Below, piece after piece: positions 28,530-38,624 of a stretch of 64,000 nucleotides of DNA. This DNA comes from Pelagomonas calceolata (Eukaryota; Sar; Pelagophyceae; Pelagomonadales; Pelagomonadaceae). The stretch is taken from the NCBI GenBank assembly GCA_918797485.1, contig CAKKNE010000005.1, forward strand, positions 3,038,001 to 3,102,000, read 5' to 3'. A program made the position numbers and the translations under genes. Every line of letters begins with the position of its first letter. Position 1 is the first letter of the stretch. The notes under the pieces were generated by a model. It was not told where the DNA came from and searched no databases. It saw only the letters and a list, made by a program, of their open reading frames with translations.

Positions 28530-29025
28530 ATGGGAATAGCAGACCCGGACATGCCCGAGCTCGAGGGCCAGCACCCTTTCGGCGCCGTGGCCGCATGACG
28601 CTGTGTCTCGCGCGCTCGTCCCTCGTACAACACCAACCCCTTGTTCACAGGTCGAAGAAGCGACGATCGCTGTGCCCGAGTCTGTCCGTAGCGCCACCGC
28701 GACGCCAGCCGAGGCTGCAGCCGCGGCGGCCGCCGCCACAAAGATTGCGGCGATAGCCCGCGGCGTCGGCGCGCGCGCCCGACGTCGTCACGCGCGCGCG
28801 CGTCGTCGACGGGCTGGTTCGGGCGTCGCGGCCCCCCAGCCCCTCGCGGACGCCGCTGAACAGTCCCTCACTGACATCTCCGGGCTCGTGGAGGATGTAC
28901 ACTACATGCTCTTATCTAGTGGCATGACGGTGAGCGATGTGGTCAATCTCGTCGACTTATCCTCCCGCAATCACCACGCGAGAGACGAGCACGGCGAGAA
29001 TTTGTACTACGGCAGCGTCCTATAG
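28530..29025 (+). CDS. Small IQ-motif protein, two exons proposed
   Basis: Exon 28530-28586 starts at an ATG (MGIADPDMPELEGQHPFGA). A 64-nt intron (28587-28650, GTGGCC to TTCACAG) joins it in phase 0 to VEEATIAVPES; the product is 143 residues. An IQ-like calmodulin-binding motif, TKIAAIARGVGARARRRHAR, sits in the middle. An acidic/hydrophobic C-terminus follows (DISGLVEDVHYMLLSSGMTV, DVVNLVDLSSRNHHARDEHG). Without the intron the first frame stops after 22 codons. The exon join is inferred from phase and splice signals only. Confidence 0.5.
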
Positions 29026-29836
29026 AGTACGCGCGAAAGTCGCCGACATACGTTCCCCCGCAGGGTCTCCGACGTCTCGTAACAGCTATAAGACCATGGG
29101 CATGACGCTTGTGGATCTCTAGATATTAAAGGAGAGGACGGTACTGAAACCATCGAGGCGAGGGCCGGAAGCCCTCAGCTGTAGACCGCCGCCGTGTACT
29201 CGTGTTCTGGGACTCGCTGCCGCGTCGAAGGCGTCCTCGTGGACCAGTAAAGCGGGAGTCAGCGACGTACGTTGGCTGCGGCGGGGGGCGGAAACTGTAC
29301 GGGATCTGTTCTCCCGACCTAGCAGCCCCTCGGCGACCTACCGTGCCGGCGACGCTCTTTTCAGCACGCGCCGACGACGTGCGGGACGGCGTTGCCTCAC
29401 GCCATCGACCAGACGCGGCGACGGGGACGACGTCGCGTCGATGGCGCGGGAGGCCAACGCGAAGGGACCGCGACGTTCTGGCGCGGAAACACTCTGAAAA
29501 GCGGTACTTCCGACGGTATTGGAAGAGTAGGACGGCGCCGGCGTGGGCGGGAGCGACTGTGATGCGGCGGCGCCGACTGCCTTCCAGCTATCGATACAAG
29601 CGCGCCGCGCTCGGCCGGGACGACGCGGCGGCCGTGACACGTCCGGTGCAACGGTCACGTGTTCGCCTTGCAGCTAGGGCACCCTTAATGTTCGTGGATT
29701 GTATTTCAGTTGCATCTGTGGTGGTCGAGGCCGCCAGCCGCCCGCGGCACCTACGGGCGTGGTAGATGCAAAAAGCGGCAGCATCGTACGGCTCCTGTAT
29801 CCCTCAAGCTCGCGAGGCGACCACTAACCGCATGAG
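29026..29836. other. Uninterpreted stretch before an orphan exon
   Basis: No reading frame is convincing on either strand. It carries one CGCCATCGA/TCGATGGCG hairpin (29401-29451) like that inside the introner elements. It may hold upstream exons of the frame at 29837. Confidence 0.4.
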
Positions 29837-30043
29837 GCCCTGGAGAACCTCTGGAAGGTCACGCTCGAGGGCCGGGAGAACCGCGAGCACGGCCCGCTCG
29901 TCTTCCGCGCCATGCAGGGCCAGAGCGACGCCGTCCGGGCGTCCATGATGAAGCACATGGTCCTCCTCAAGCCGCAGCTCTTCTCGGAGGAGGTCAAGCG
30001 CGACGTCCGGCGCCTGCGCTACTCCTTCCGCCTCTACGACTAG
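29837..30043 (+). CDS. Orphan terminal exon, unknown protein
   Basis: After a likely branch point and acceptor (CTAAC, then CATGAG) an open frame of 68 codons ends at TAG 30043. It includes ALENLWKVTLEGRENREHGP, MMKHMVLLKPQLFSEEVKRD and RRLRYSFRLYD. Composition is protein-like and clearly better than its surroundings, but no start codon fits, so it is probably the last exon of a gene whose earlier exons I cannot place. Confidence 0.45.
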   Translation, partial: ALENLWKVTLEGRENREHGPLVFRAMQGQSDAVRASMMKHMVLLKPQLFSEEVKRDVRRLRYSFRLYD

Positions 30044-30157
30044 AGGCCTCGCGCTGCGCGCGATTGATCGTCTTACCCGTCCTTCGAGGACGCTGGGGGA
30101 ATTATAAGAATTCCGAACACGCAAAACTTGGTCGCGCGAACGGGCACTCGCAAAAAC

Positions 30158-30408
30158 CGCCCACGCGTCGGCAGCGCTCGCTGGGGGCTACGAAAGGAAT
30201 GATTTTCGACGAATTTTGATGAGTGCGGGGCCAAGGACGACTTGCCTGCAGCGGCACAAGGACCCGCCGCAAAAACCATTCTGCTTGCTAGTGTCTTACT
30301 GGACGCTAGCCCAAGCCAGCTCGTCGAGCGCAGTTTCACGCGGCTGCTAAGCCAAGGGCGCAGTTATCGATCTCTCACTTGATGCAACAAGTGCGGTCAA
30401 ACGCACCG
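30158..30408 (+). repeat. Dispersed 240-bp repeat, copy B
   Basis: Diverged partner of 26322-26560 in the same orientation, with a good copy of the intergenic palindrome in its centre. I cannot identify terminal repeats or target duplications. Confidence 0.75.
30287..30310 (-). repeat. Intergenic palindrome motif, copy 5
   Basis: On the minus strand: GCTAGCG, four variable bases, then GTAAGACACTAGC. It points away from syntaxin-5, the nearest downstream gene. Confidence 0.7.
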
Positions 30409-30737
30409 CTGGCAGCGCTAAAAACTCAGGGCTCACCACATCGCACCCCAGCCAAAAAACCGCTGCTGCCGCTTTGCGTGCGACCCCAGCGTACGCGAGG
30501 CCATACACGACACCACTCGTCGCTTCTGACCACGCAACGCCCCATCTTCACTTTCGACGGCCGCACGCCACCCGTGGCACTTGCCGTGGCGGCCGATCGC
30601 ATTCACGGGGCGGAGACATAAAGCGGTCGGGGCACGCCCGTGCGGCGGCCGGGGCACCCCTCTCCGATCGCGTCGCCGACCGCGCACAAACGCAGGCCCA
30701 CGCCGCGCGTAGAGGCTAGATAGCTCTAAAAACCTCG

Positions 30738-31622
30738 ATGGCGCGCGACCTCACAAGCGACGTCAAGGCGCTCTGCCGGTCGATGCCGCGCGGCGGCGGG
30801 CCGCCCGCCGCGGCAGCGGCGCCGCCGCCGCCCTACGTCGCTGCGTTCACCGCGGCCTGCGCCGACGTCGCGGCCGACGCGCGGAAGGCGCGCTCGAACC
30901 TCGCGCAGCTCGAGACGCTGGTCCGGGGCGCGTCCATCTTTTCGGACCCCGCCGAGAAGATCGCTCATTTGGTGCACGCGGCGTCGGATCGGCTGGGCCG
31001 CGCCGCCGCGGCGCTCGCGAACGCGCGGCGGCGGCACCTCGACGCGCACCGGCCACGCCCCGGCAGGGAGGGCCCCCTCGCCTACAAACACTGCGCGGCC
31101 ATCGAGGCGGCGCTCGCGGCGGACCTCGACAAAATCTCGCGGGACCTGCGCGCGGCGACGCGGTCGCGGGCCGAGGCCGTGAAGCAGCACGCCGAGCGGC
31201 GCGAGATGTTCGGCAAATCCGCCGACCGCGAGGCGGCGCCGCGCGCCCGCGCGCCCGTCTTCGACGCCCTGCCGCGGCCGGACGACACGACGCCGGGCTC
31301 GGGCGGCGTCTCCGGCGCGCGGCAGCAGCATCTTTTAATTCCGGACCAGTACGTGACGCAGCGCGCCGACGCGGCGCAGCGCGTCGAGGCCCAGGTCCAG
31401 GAGGTGTCGCAGATCTTTGGAAGGGTCGCGGACCTCATCAAGGACCAGGGCGAGTCCGTCGAGCGCATCGAGATTAATGTGGAGAGCGCCGCGGCCGACG
31501 TCGAGGCGGCCGAGGGCGAGTTGATGGACCGGCTCGACAGCATGGGCGGGAACTTGGTGATCGGGCTGAAGGTCGGCGGCATCGTCCTCGCGACGATGGT
31601 CGCGTACGTCATTCTGGTCTAA
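30738..31622 (+). CDS. STX5: Syntaxin-5 / SED5 (Qa-SNARE)
   Basis: 294 residues. Syntaxin-5 is the Golgi Qa-SNARE for ER-to-Golgi and intra-Golgi fusion. The N-terminus (RDLTSDVKALC) resembles the SED5 start region. A helical Habc-like region spans about 30-150. The SNARE motif runs at about 205-262 and includes YVTQRADAAQRVEAQVQEVS and IFGRVADLIKDQGESVERIE, with the central Gln of the zero layer in KDQGE. A single C-terminal membrane anchor follows (about 272-293, VIGLKVGGIVLATMVAYVIL). No intron is visible. Confidence 0.9.
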   Translation: MARDLTSDVKALCRSMPRGGGPPAAAAAPPPPYVAAFTAACADVAADARKARSNLAQLETLVRGASIFSDPAEKIAHLVHAASDRLGRAAAALANARRRHLDAHRPRPGREGPLAYKHCAAIEAALAADLDKISRDLRAATRSRAEAVKQHAERREMFGKSADREAAPRARAPVFDALPRPDDTTPGSGGVSGARQQHLLIPDQYVTQRADAAQRVEAQVQEVSQIFGRVADLIKDQGESVERIEINVESAAADVEAAEGELMDRLDSMGGNLVIGLKVGGIVLATMVAYVILV

Positions 31623-31815
31623 GAGAGGTACTCTAGTGTTCTTCCACACTGTGTTACCCGCGAGCCCCTCGGCACCGTCGACGAAAAGGTCGCGCAGTTG
31701 ACGCATTTGAGCGCCCGGCGCCCGCGGCTGCGACCACCGGAACAACTGGTGCCCCCCGTACGCCATCGACGCGACGCGCCCCAGCTGCTGCAAATAAGTC
31801 TAAGTTACCCAGGGC

Positions 31816-33120
31816 CTAGGGCTTCGCGTACTCCGCCTTGGACTCGAGCTTCTTCACCTCGGCGATCTTGCGCGCCGCCTTCATGAAGTCCTCCTCCAAG
31901 ACATAGTCGCGGTCGGACCGAATCGCGAAGAGGCCCGCCTCCGTGCAGACGTTTCGGAGGTCGGCGCCATTAAACCCGTCGGCCAGTTTGCAGACGGACT
32001 CGTAGTCGATCTCGCCGCGCTTCGTGATGGGTCCCGCGTGGATCTTGAGGATATCTAAGCGCGCGGCTTCGTTCGGCAACGGGATCTCGATCTTCCGGTC
32101 TAGTCTGCCAGGTCTGAGCAAAGCGGGGTCCAGGATGTCCGGGCGATTCGTCGCCATGACCATTTTCACCTGGCCCAACTGCTCAAACCCATCTAATTGA
32201 TTGAGCAATTCCATCAACGTCCGCTGGATCTCTCGATCGGCGGAGGTACCTTCACTAAAACGACTGCCACCGATCGCGTCGACCTCGTCCATGAAGATGA
32301 CGCACGGCTGGTGGTCCTTGGCGAAGCCGAACATCTCCCTCACTACTCTCGCGGACTCGCCGATGTACTTGTCGACGATCGCGGAAGCTACCACCTTCAA
32401 GAAAGTAGCGTTGATGTTCGACGCCAACGCTCGTGCGAGTAGTGTCTTGCCCGTGCCGGGCGGGCCATACAGTAACACACCTTTCGGGGGCTTGATGCCG
32501 ACTCGAACAAATAATTCAGGATTTGTGAGAGGCAATTCAATGACTTCCCGCAATTCTCGGACTTGTTCACCGAGACCACCGATCTCCCCGAAACTTATCC
32601 CACCGGGATCTTCGTTGAGCATGTGGTAGACCGTGGGATCGACCTCGCGAGGTAAAGCGCGCATGATCGTGAGCGTCGTCATGTCCAAGGTAACACGAGT
32701 ACCAGGCTTCAACTTCTCTTTGTCTAATTTATTCCGACAGCCTACCACGTAGCGGGGACCGCTCGACGCCTTGACGATGAAGCGCTCTTCGTCGAGTCTT
32801 CGCAAGACGTCTCCAATAATTTGACCGACGGACTGTAGGGCGTTGAGGGCGTTCTCCGTATCTTCAAATTCTTTGACTAAGTCTTTCGTGGAAGCGCGCG
32901 CCTCCTTGAGCTTGGCTTCGACCTCCTTGTGCTCGGCGATCTTGGCTCTCAACCCGTCGAGGGCTCGTAGTCGCTCCCGCGTGGCCTCGTCGACCTCCTC
33001 CTCCGGAGCAGCGGGCGCCGGGGCCTCGGACGGCGGCGCGTCGGTCATGTCGGCGTCGGCGTCGGGCGGCGCCGGCGTCGACGGCGCCTCGGCGGGCGCG
33101 GGGGCCGCGGCGTCGCTCAT
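31816..33120 (-). CDS. RPT4: 26S proteasome regulatory ATPase RPT4 (PSMC6)
   Basis: 434 residues. RPT4 is one of six AAA+ ATPases in the 19S base that unfold substrates. After an Ala/Pro/Asp-rich N-terminus come a coiled coil (about 45-95), an OB domain ([20 protein letters not shown]) and the AAA+ core with Walker A GPPGTGKT, Walker [13 protein letters not shown], sensor [12 protein letters not shown] and arginine fingers [32 protein letters not shown] and the end [12 protein letters not shown] are RPT4-specific. No intron is visible. Confidence 0.97.
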   Translation of the reverse strand: MSDAAAPAPAEAPSTPAPPDADADMTDAPPSEAPAPAAPEEEVDEATRERLRALDGLRAKIAEHKEVEAKLKEARASTKDLVKEFEDTENALNALQSVGQIIGDVLRRLDEERFIVKASSGPRYVVGCRNKLDKEKLKPGTRVTLDMTTLTIMRALPREVDPTVYHMLNEDPGGISFGEIGGLGEQVRELREVIELPLTNPELFVRVGIKPPKGVLLYGPPGTGKTLLARALASNINATFLKVVASAIVDKYIGESARVVREMFGFAKDHQPCVIFMDEVDAIGGSRFSEGTSADREIQRTLMELLNQLDGFEQLGQVKMVMATNRPDILDPALLRPGRLDRKIEIPLPNEAARLDILKIHAGPITKRGEIDYESVCKLADGFNGADLRNVCTEAGLFAIRSDRDYVLEEDFMKAARKIAEVKKLESKAEYAKP

Positions 33121-33436
33121 TCTGTTGTGGGCGCGGCTGGCACGCGGCGCCGGCGCGCTAGCTCAGCTAGGCTCAGTGGTCGTCTACTCGCTGCGGAGCG
33201 TGGCCGAGCCCGCGCGTTGCTCAGCGCTCGCAGCGCTTGAAACAGATGGACGAGCGACGCTCGTTTGAGGCGCAGCTTGCCCCACAAAGACAAAGGCGCG
33301 GCCCGCGAGCGGCCCGATGATTGCTAGTGTGTTACCGCTAGCTGCTGAATCGGGGGAGCTGTTTATGCACGTACAGATGGGTCTGTATGCATGGAAGTAC
33401 AAACAAGCGCCTCTTAACCCTACAGAAGCGATGTAT
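33121..33436. other. Intergenic spacer upstream of RPT4
   Basis: It contains one palindrome copy (33323-33342) about 200 bp from the RPT4 ATG. No gene is seen. Confidence 0.5.
33323..33342 (-). repeat. Intergenic palindrome motif, copy 6 (shortened)
   Basis: On the minus strand: GCTAGCGGTAACACACTAGC, a 20-nt version, oriented toward RPT4. Confidence 0.6.
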
Positions 33437-35031
33437 TCACGCCTCGGCGACGACGCGGTCCATGACGGCATCCGCGAGCGCGTAGACCTTCTCGAAGTTC
33501 TCGTCCCAGAGATCCGCCGTCGCGACCTTGTCGCCGCCGGCCGGCGCGAGCGCCTTGGCGAGGTCCGCCGCGAGGCGCGTCGACTCCGCGTCACCCGCGT
33601 CACCAGTCTTTGCGTAGACGCGCATGACGTCCCGAGCCATCTTCTGGGCGAGCACGCGGCTGTCCCCCTCGGCAAATTTACAGCAGTTCAGGAAGTCCAG
33701 GTGCTTGAACCCAGAGTCGCCCATGAGCGCGTAGGAGCCGACCTCCTGCTTCAGCTGCCAGCAGGCGTCGATGGAGTCCTCGACGGCGCGGACCTTCGCC
33801 GTGGCGATCGCCAGAGCCAGTCCGGCGTCGGGCACCGCGCCCGTTTTGAGCAACGGCGCGAGACGATCTTCGCACGTCCCCACGAACGCCTCGAGCGCGT
33901 CGGCCCGCTTCGACGCGTCGGCGAACAAAGCTCGGAGCTGCGGGATGTCCGCCAGCACGCGGCCCTTGCGGCCGGCGACGTCGGGAATCGGCTTTTGCTT
34001 AGCGTAGGCTTCAGTGACTTCGAAGACCTGGCGGCGGAAGGCTAGAGCGGCTTGCGCGACGGCGACGCGGCCCGTGTAGAGGCGCTGGCCGATCATCTCG
34101 AAAGGCGCCTGCGGGTGTTACCCTCACGCCATCGAGCAGACGCGTCGATGGCGTGTTCGAAGCGATATAATGCAGCACCGGACCGCGCGATGCCTTCGGT
34201 AGTGCGAGCATAGGTGCCATCGGCAGAGACATCGCAGTGGGCGTCCAGCAGCGCCGAGCGCGGCACGCGCACGTCGTCGAAGGCAATCCAGGCATTGTCC
34301 AGATCGTTACCCGTGGTCTTGACGCCCATGTCTCCGGTGCTGATGCCAGGCGAGGCCATGTCCACGAGGAACGCGTGTGGCCCGACGCGCTCGGAACCGA
34401 CCGTCAAGTCGGCCAGCACGACCGCCTGGTCCGCGACGTGACCCTGCGAGATCCAGTTCTTGAAGGCGCCCTGGTTCGGCGAATTGAGCACGAACTCTCC
34501 GTTATCGTAGGTCGCCGTGGTCTCGACAACTAAGCCTGATTGAACGCCCGCCCGCTTCTCGGTGAGGGCAAAACAGCCAAGCATACCGGCTGCCTCAACA
34601 TTATCCAACGCCGCGATCTGGTCGTCATTCCCTACGGCGAGGACCGTGCCGTAGCACAGGTTGTAGTGCACGGTAAAACGAATCCAAAATCCAGGCCCTT
34701 CCGAGACGGCTCTACGAGCCAGCAATCTATGGGCTTCGAAGAAGCGGTCCGGGCGATCTCTTAGATCCGTGTGGCGTAATAAACCGCTCTTCACGAGCTC
34801 GCGCATGCGCTGAGCCGAAGTTTCGTGACCATCTTCGCCCGAGAACGCGTCCGTCGCGTCTTTGAAGGCGGCCGCCCACTCGGCTTCCTCGTCAATCGCC
34901 GCGGCGGCTGTCGACAGTGTGCGCGGCGATAGCGTCGAGAGAGCCTGGACGCGCAGCGGGAGAGCACGCGTGCAGAGGCGGCTGTGTGCCGGTCGAGCTA
35001 GGCCCCTTACGGCGCGTGCGAGAGTTGCCAT
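33437..35031 (-). CDS. Acyl-CoA oxidase-like flavoenzyme
   Basis: Exons 35031-34177 and 34108-33437 give about 508 residues. Acyl-CoA oxidases carry out the first, FAD-dependent step of peroxisomal beta-oxidation. Family stretches are GCFALTEKRAGVQSGLVVET followed by TATYDNGEFVLNSPNQGAFK and NWISQG, then AFLVDMASPGISTGDMGVKT and the helical C-terminus from MIGQRLYTGRVAVAQAALAF. The two reading frames are separated by a 68-nt stretch with a hairpin; joining GGT to GCG gives ARSGAPFEMIGQ in frame with a GC donor. The N-terminus (MATLARAVRGLARPAHSRLC) could be an organelle-targeting peptide. No SKL-like peroxisomal end is present. Confidence 0.8.
34109..34176 (-). other. Proposed 68-nt hairpin intron in acyl-CoA oxidase
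   Basis: The stretch is dominated by CACGCCATCGA and TCGATGGCGTG, which pair with a 9-nt loop, and ends CCCGCAG. The same stem is found inside the VMP1 introner elements. No GT donor in the required phase exists nearby, so a GC donor is proposed. The 15-nt introner ends are not recognisable, so it is a decayed or different element. Confidence 0.55.
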
Positions 35032-35143
35032 TGCTCCGTAGCGTGAGACAGGAGTTACTAAGGGCCAGAAAAACGCGAGATCGCGTCGAATTAGCACAGA
35101 TGCGCTGTTTTTGGCGTGTTCTGATTTTTTTGTCAATAATCAT

Positions 35144-35165
35144 CTAGCGGCATGAAGACACTAGC
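35144..35165 (+). repeat. Intergenic palindrome motif, copy 7
   Basis: CTAGCGG, then CATGAAGACACTAGC. It is the left end of the leader shared by the genes at 35232 and 37037. Confidence 0.72.
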
Positions 35166-35231
35166 AAACCACTCGACACTGGCTGCAAGACGCTGCCCCC
35201 GCGCAAAATAATCGTGTACACTGCCGCACAG

Positions 35232-36567
35232 ATGCGATTCTTCATGGTGCTGCGGCGGGCAGCTTTGAAACCATGAATAGTCCCATAATATTATGATGTA
35301 CCTTGCAATCACATTATAGCTGACACTGCCGCTAATCGCTGCCGAGCCTGAGAAAGACTCAGATGCCCCTCCTTGTAGTAGCCGTCGTGACCCTTGTAGA
35401 GTCGTGACCCAAGCCCTCGAAGGCGGGCGGCCGCGCACGCCGCCGAGGGCCGTCGCGCCAGGCTTCGTGAACGACGAGCCGGCCTCTCCGCTGAACGGCA
35501 GCCTCTTCGTCGCCGTCGCGTGCTACGACGAAGACGAATTTCTGGCGGCGTGGGACGAAACGATGCTGCCGGCGTCGCAGGCGCTGGTGCGGGGCGTCGC
35601 GGACCTTCGCTTCTTCACCTCCAACGCGGCCTTTGGCGCGAACCGCACCCGGAGGGCCCGCGAGCTGGCGCCGATCATATACCTCGACGACCCGACGATC
35701 TCGCAGGAGGGCAAGAACCGGACGGCACACCCCTACTTCTGGCGCGATTTCGTGCTGTGGATGTTCCGCTGGAGTCTGAAGAACTCGAACTTCGAGTACC
35801 TCGTGCGCTCGGAGCTCGACGCGCTCCTGTGCGTGGACACCATATATCGCGCGCTGCCCGGGGGCGTCTGGACCCTGGGCCTTGCCAGGAAGTGCGGCTA
35901 CGACGACACGTTCTTGCTGGCGAGCCGCAGGGTCATCGCGTCCCTCGCGCGGAACTGGAAGCCGTTCCTGCGGCGCGTGGCGCTGGTCGAGTCCGGAGGC
36001 GACCCGGAAGATCCGGAACACAAATCCGGCTGGCCGATGCTCGGCCCCCTCCTGCCGCGCCTCATCACTGTCCTGACCGAGCGGGACCCGGCGTTCAAGA
36101 ACAGCACGGTCCACGTGGTGTCCACGGAGTGGCCGCGGCCCACCAAAGCCGACGAAGCGGCCCCCTGGTGGAAGGCCGTGCGGCACCACCCGGGGAAGCG
36201 ACACTGGGACGGACCAGCTCACGACTGGGCGGACGCGCGCAATAGGGAAGACAATGAGCACTACCTCGGGACCAAGGACGCCCCAGACGAGGCCATCTGC
36301 CGCGGGCACTTCTATTTGCACAAGATCAAAGCCGTTGACGGAATCCGGAGCGGATGGGGCCTGGTGGTGGAGGCGCGCCGCGACGAGACGCGGATCGGCT
36401 ACGGGCCGCCGCTCCCGTCGGACCCCCGGCCGGAGGCCCTTCTCCCGAATTTCTGGCCCGCGTTTTGGGAGCGCGCCGAGGAGAAAGAGCTGAGCTGCCC
36501 GCTCCAACATAAGCCGCTGACCCGCCGGCGCCTGGAAGGGCTCTTCCTCGGCCGAGGTGCAAGCTAG
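35232..36567 (+). CDS. Putative secreted or Golgi glycosyltransferase-like protein
   Basis: The frame 35320-36567 has no usable ATG. I propose a five-codon first exon (35232-35246, MRFFM) and a 73-nt intron (35247-35319, GTGCTG to TTATAG), giving the signal-like start MRFFMLTLPLIAAEPE and about 420 residues. An alternative start at 35293 reads MMYLAITL and then meets a TAG in frame. The core has FVAVACYDEDEFLAAWDETM, ELAPIIYLDD, FWRDFVLWMFRWSLK and YLVRSELDALLCVD, a layout like GT-A glycosyltransferases of the galactosyltransferase type; the SELDALL stretch could be the metal site. The family call is tentative. Confidence 0.55.
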
Positions 36568-36665
36568 TTGTCTAACATGTTGTGTCACGCGCTCGTCGTG
36601 CAGGGACTAGTCGCCCTAAGAAACATGTGTCGTGAGTAGATAAGAGACAGAACGTTAAACGGCGG

Positions 36666-36709
36666 CTAGTTGTACGTCAGGTACTTCGGCGTCGAGGAGA
36701 ACTTCTGTA
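36666..36709 (-). pseudogene. Remnant of the RPT1 3' end
   Basis: The minus strand encodes [13 protein letters not shown] and a stop, nearly the same as the end of the intact RPT1 at 38625 ([13 protein letters not shown]). Upstream coding sequence is absent. It marks the edge of a segmental duplication. Confidence 0.85.
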
Positions 36710-36923
36710 TCTGAGAGTTTTTTAGCTATAATCGATGTTACGGTGCTAGGACTAGTGGGCGGAGCCCCTGGGGGGGAGACACCGCGCGTCGCCGATTCAT
36801 CGGCGGCGGGCGCGGGCCGCTTCTTTCATAACAGCGTACCTCCTTCTAAGCAGAACCGCCTCGGCAAACCCCCCCGAACAATGTGCAACGTTCGCCCGTT
36901 CAATCAACTTGTTTAGCTACGCA

Positions 36924-36945
36924 CTAGCGGCGTAAAGACACTAGC
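36924..36945 (+). repeat. Intergenic palindrome motif, copy 8
   Basis: CTAGCGG, then CGTAAAGACACTAGC and AAGC, 92 bp upstream of the ATG at 37037 and oriented toward it. Confidence 0.72.
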
Positions 36946-37036
36946 AAGCATTTTTCGCATCCGCGTTTTGGGGCAAGGCTAGGCTAGGCATGCGCAAACC
37001 AGCTGCAAGACGCTGCCCCCGCGCAAAATAAATCGT

Positions 37037-38500
37037 ATGCTGGGGCAGCTCTTATGGTATGCATCAGTGGCAGTGGCTGCTGCTGCTGCCCGCAGCCCCG
37101 GGCGCGAACTCTACGAGCAGTTAGAATATGTAAATAGTGGCGGCGGCGAGTGCTTCGTGTCTCAGGAGACCGCGGACCTACCGGCGTGTAGCGCCGTCGT
37201 GTGCTCGGGATTGATGGCGGCGGCGCTGCCCGTCGGGTGGCTGAAGACGCTCGGCGACATATTCGGGGAGGTGCGATGCGTCGCGCGGCCGCCGCGCGGC
37301 AAGAAGTGCGCCTGCAAAGCCGCGGCCGCGACGCGGTCTTTGAAAGACCAGGTCAGCGCGACGTCATACGTTTTCCACGGCGACAGCACGACGCGCAACA
37401 TGCAGGAACCGTTCGCGGACATGGCTATCCTGGCAGCATCTGGCGCGAGAGGAGAAAAATACTGGCTCGACCAAGTCGTGAAGGCGAGCCGGCGCGCCCT
37501 CGCCGCCGCGAGGCTCGGTAACCGCGCGGCGCTCGCGCAAATGTACCCGGGCGACAGCCGGGTGGCGACCCATTTGCGTCAGATGGACACCGGCCGCAAC
37601 AAAGAGTTGGAAGCTCTCGTGAAGGCGGCGAAGGAACGTGTCGTCGAGCGGCCGTGGGAAGACCCGAAGTCGACGTTGTACCACAACGGGCCGAACCCGC
37701 GGCTCTCGATACTCCGTTCGCTCCGGGCGTCGAACGCCTACGACGATGCGACGTACAAAGGGCTCCGCTACGCCCGGATCGATTCCTTCAACCACGAGTC
37801 CGTCCAGGGCTTTCCGGTGTGGGACGGCGAGGAGGACGTGCGGCGGGCCTGGGTCGTCAACTACGGGTTGCACGCGTTCCACGCGTGGCCGAGTCGCGAT
37901 CTGGAGCCGGAGGATGCGAATTACGTCGGGGACCTGATTGACACCTTCCATAAAATACTCCGCGACGCCCTGAAGCGAGGCGTGCTGGAGAGCACCATAT
38001 TGGTCTGGCGACATACGAGCTTCGTCTGTAGGAAGAACGTGCGAGGGCGCTGGAACGCTGCCCTCCTTTCGCTCGAGGCGGAGCCGCGATTGGCCGTCGC
38101 GCCGATCGCGCGCGAGTGCATCGAAGCGCGCCGGGCCAACTTTTCGTCCGTGACGCCGAAGAAATGGGGCGTGCTGGGCGTCGAGGACTTCTGCGTGAAC
38201 GGCACCATGGACGCCTACGGCACGCGCTGGCTCAACGGCGTGGCGTCTCGGGCCGTGACGCGATTGAACGCGTGCTACCTCGCCGGCGAGAGCGAGGACG
38301 GCTTCCCGTGCCCGTCCGACGTGCGCGGCCTCGCCGCGCGGTTCCCGAAATGGCGCCTACCCGGCGTCCGCATCCTGCGCGGCGACGCGATCTCGGAGGC
38401 GTTCTGCGGGGCCGTGGACGGGGACGGCATCCACGCGCCGCAGAGCTGGGTGCTGCTGGCGCGCTGCCTGCACGCGCTCGCCGCGCCGGGCAGGGACTAG
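37037..38500 (+). CDS. PC-esterase/SGNH-like secreted protein
   Basis: 487 residues with a signal peptide (MLGQLLWYASVAVAAAAA). VFHGDSTTRNMQEPF (near 113) resembles the GDS block of PC-esterase and trichome-birefringence-like proteins, which add or remove acyl groups on glycans. GDGIHAPQSWVLLARCLHAL near the C-terminus supplies the Asp-His pair expected of this hydrolase fold. Several Cys in the N-terminal third suggest disulphides and an extracellular or Golgi location. The last codons (GRD and stop) lie in the trailer shared with the previous gene. Its sequence is unlike the gene at 35232. Confidence 0.65.
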   Translation: MLGQLLWYASVAVAAAAARSPGRELYEQLEYVNSGGGECFVSQETADLPACSAVVCSGLMAAALPVGWLKTLGDIFGEVRCVARPPRGKKCACKAAAATRSLKDQVSATSYVFHGDSTTRNMQEPFADMAILAASGARGEKYWLDQVVKASRRALAAARLGNRAALAQMYPGDSRVATHLRQMDTGRNKELEALVKAAKERVVERPWEDPKSTLYHNGPNPRLSILRSLRASNAYDDATYKGLRYARIDSFNHESVQGFPVWDGEEDVRRAWVVNYGLHAFHAWPSRDLEPEDANYVGDLIDTFHKILRDALKRGVLESTILVWRHTSFVCRKNVRGRWNAALLSLEAEPRLAVAPIARECIEARRANFSSVTPKKWGVLGVEDFCVNGTMDAYGTRWLNGVASRAVTRLNACYLAGESEDGFPCPSDVRGLAARFPKWRLPGVRILRGDAISEAFCGAVDGDGIHAPQSWVLLARCLHALAAPGRD

Positions 38501-38624
38501 TCGCCCTAAGAAATATGTAGCGTGATAGATAAGACTCGCCGCGCCCGGCGCGCCGGGCAGGGACTAGTCCGAGTCGCCCTTAGAAACCGTGAGTAGATAA
38601 GAGACAGAACGTTAAAGGCGACGA

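Larger units (their letters stand above)
30044..30737. other. Intergenic region with dispersed repeat, upstream of syntaxin-5
   Basis: It holds dispersed repeat copy B (30158-30408) and one intergenic palindrome (30287-30310). The remainder shows nothing recognisable. Confidence 0.55.
36568..37036. other. Spacer with shared trailer, RPT1 3'-end remnant and shared leader
   Basis: It contains a trailer (about 36583-36665) matching sequence after 38487, then a copy of the RPT1 3' end, then a palindrome copy and leader matching 35144-35217. Confidence 0.75.

Noticed and set aside
29202-29765. 187-codon plus-strand frame
   Set aside because: Arg-rich, no recognisable motif, interrupted by the introner-type hairpin; coding is not supported.
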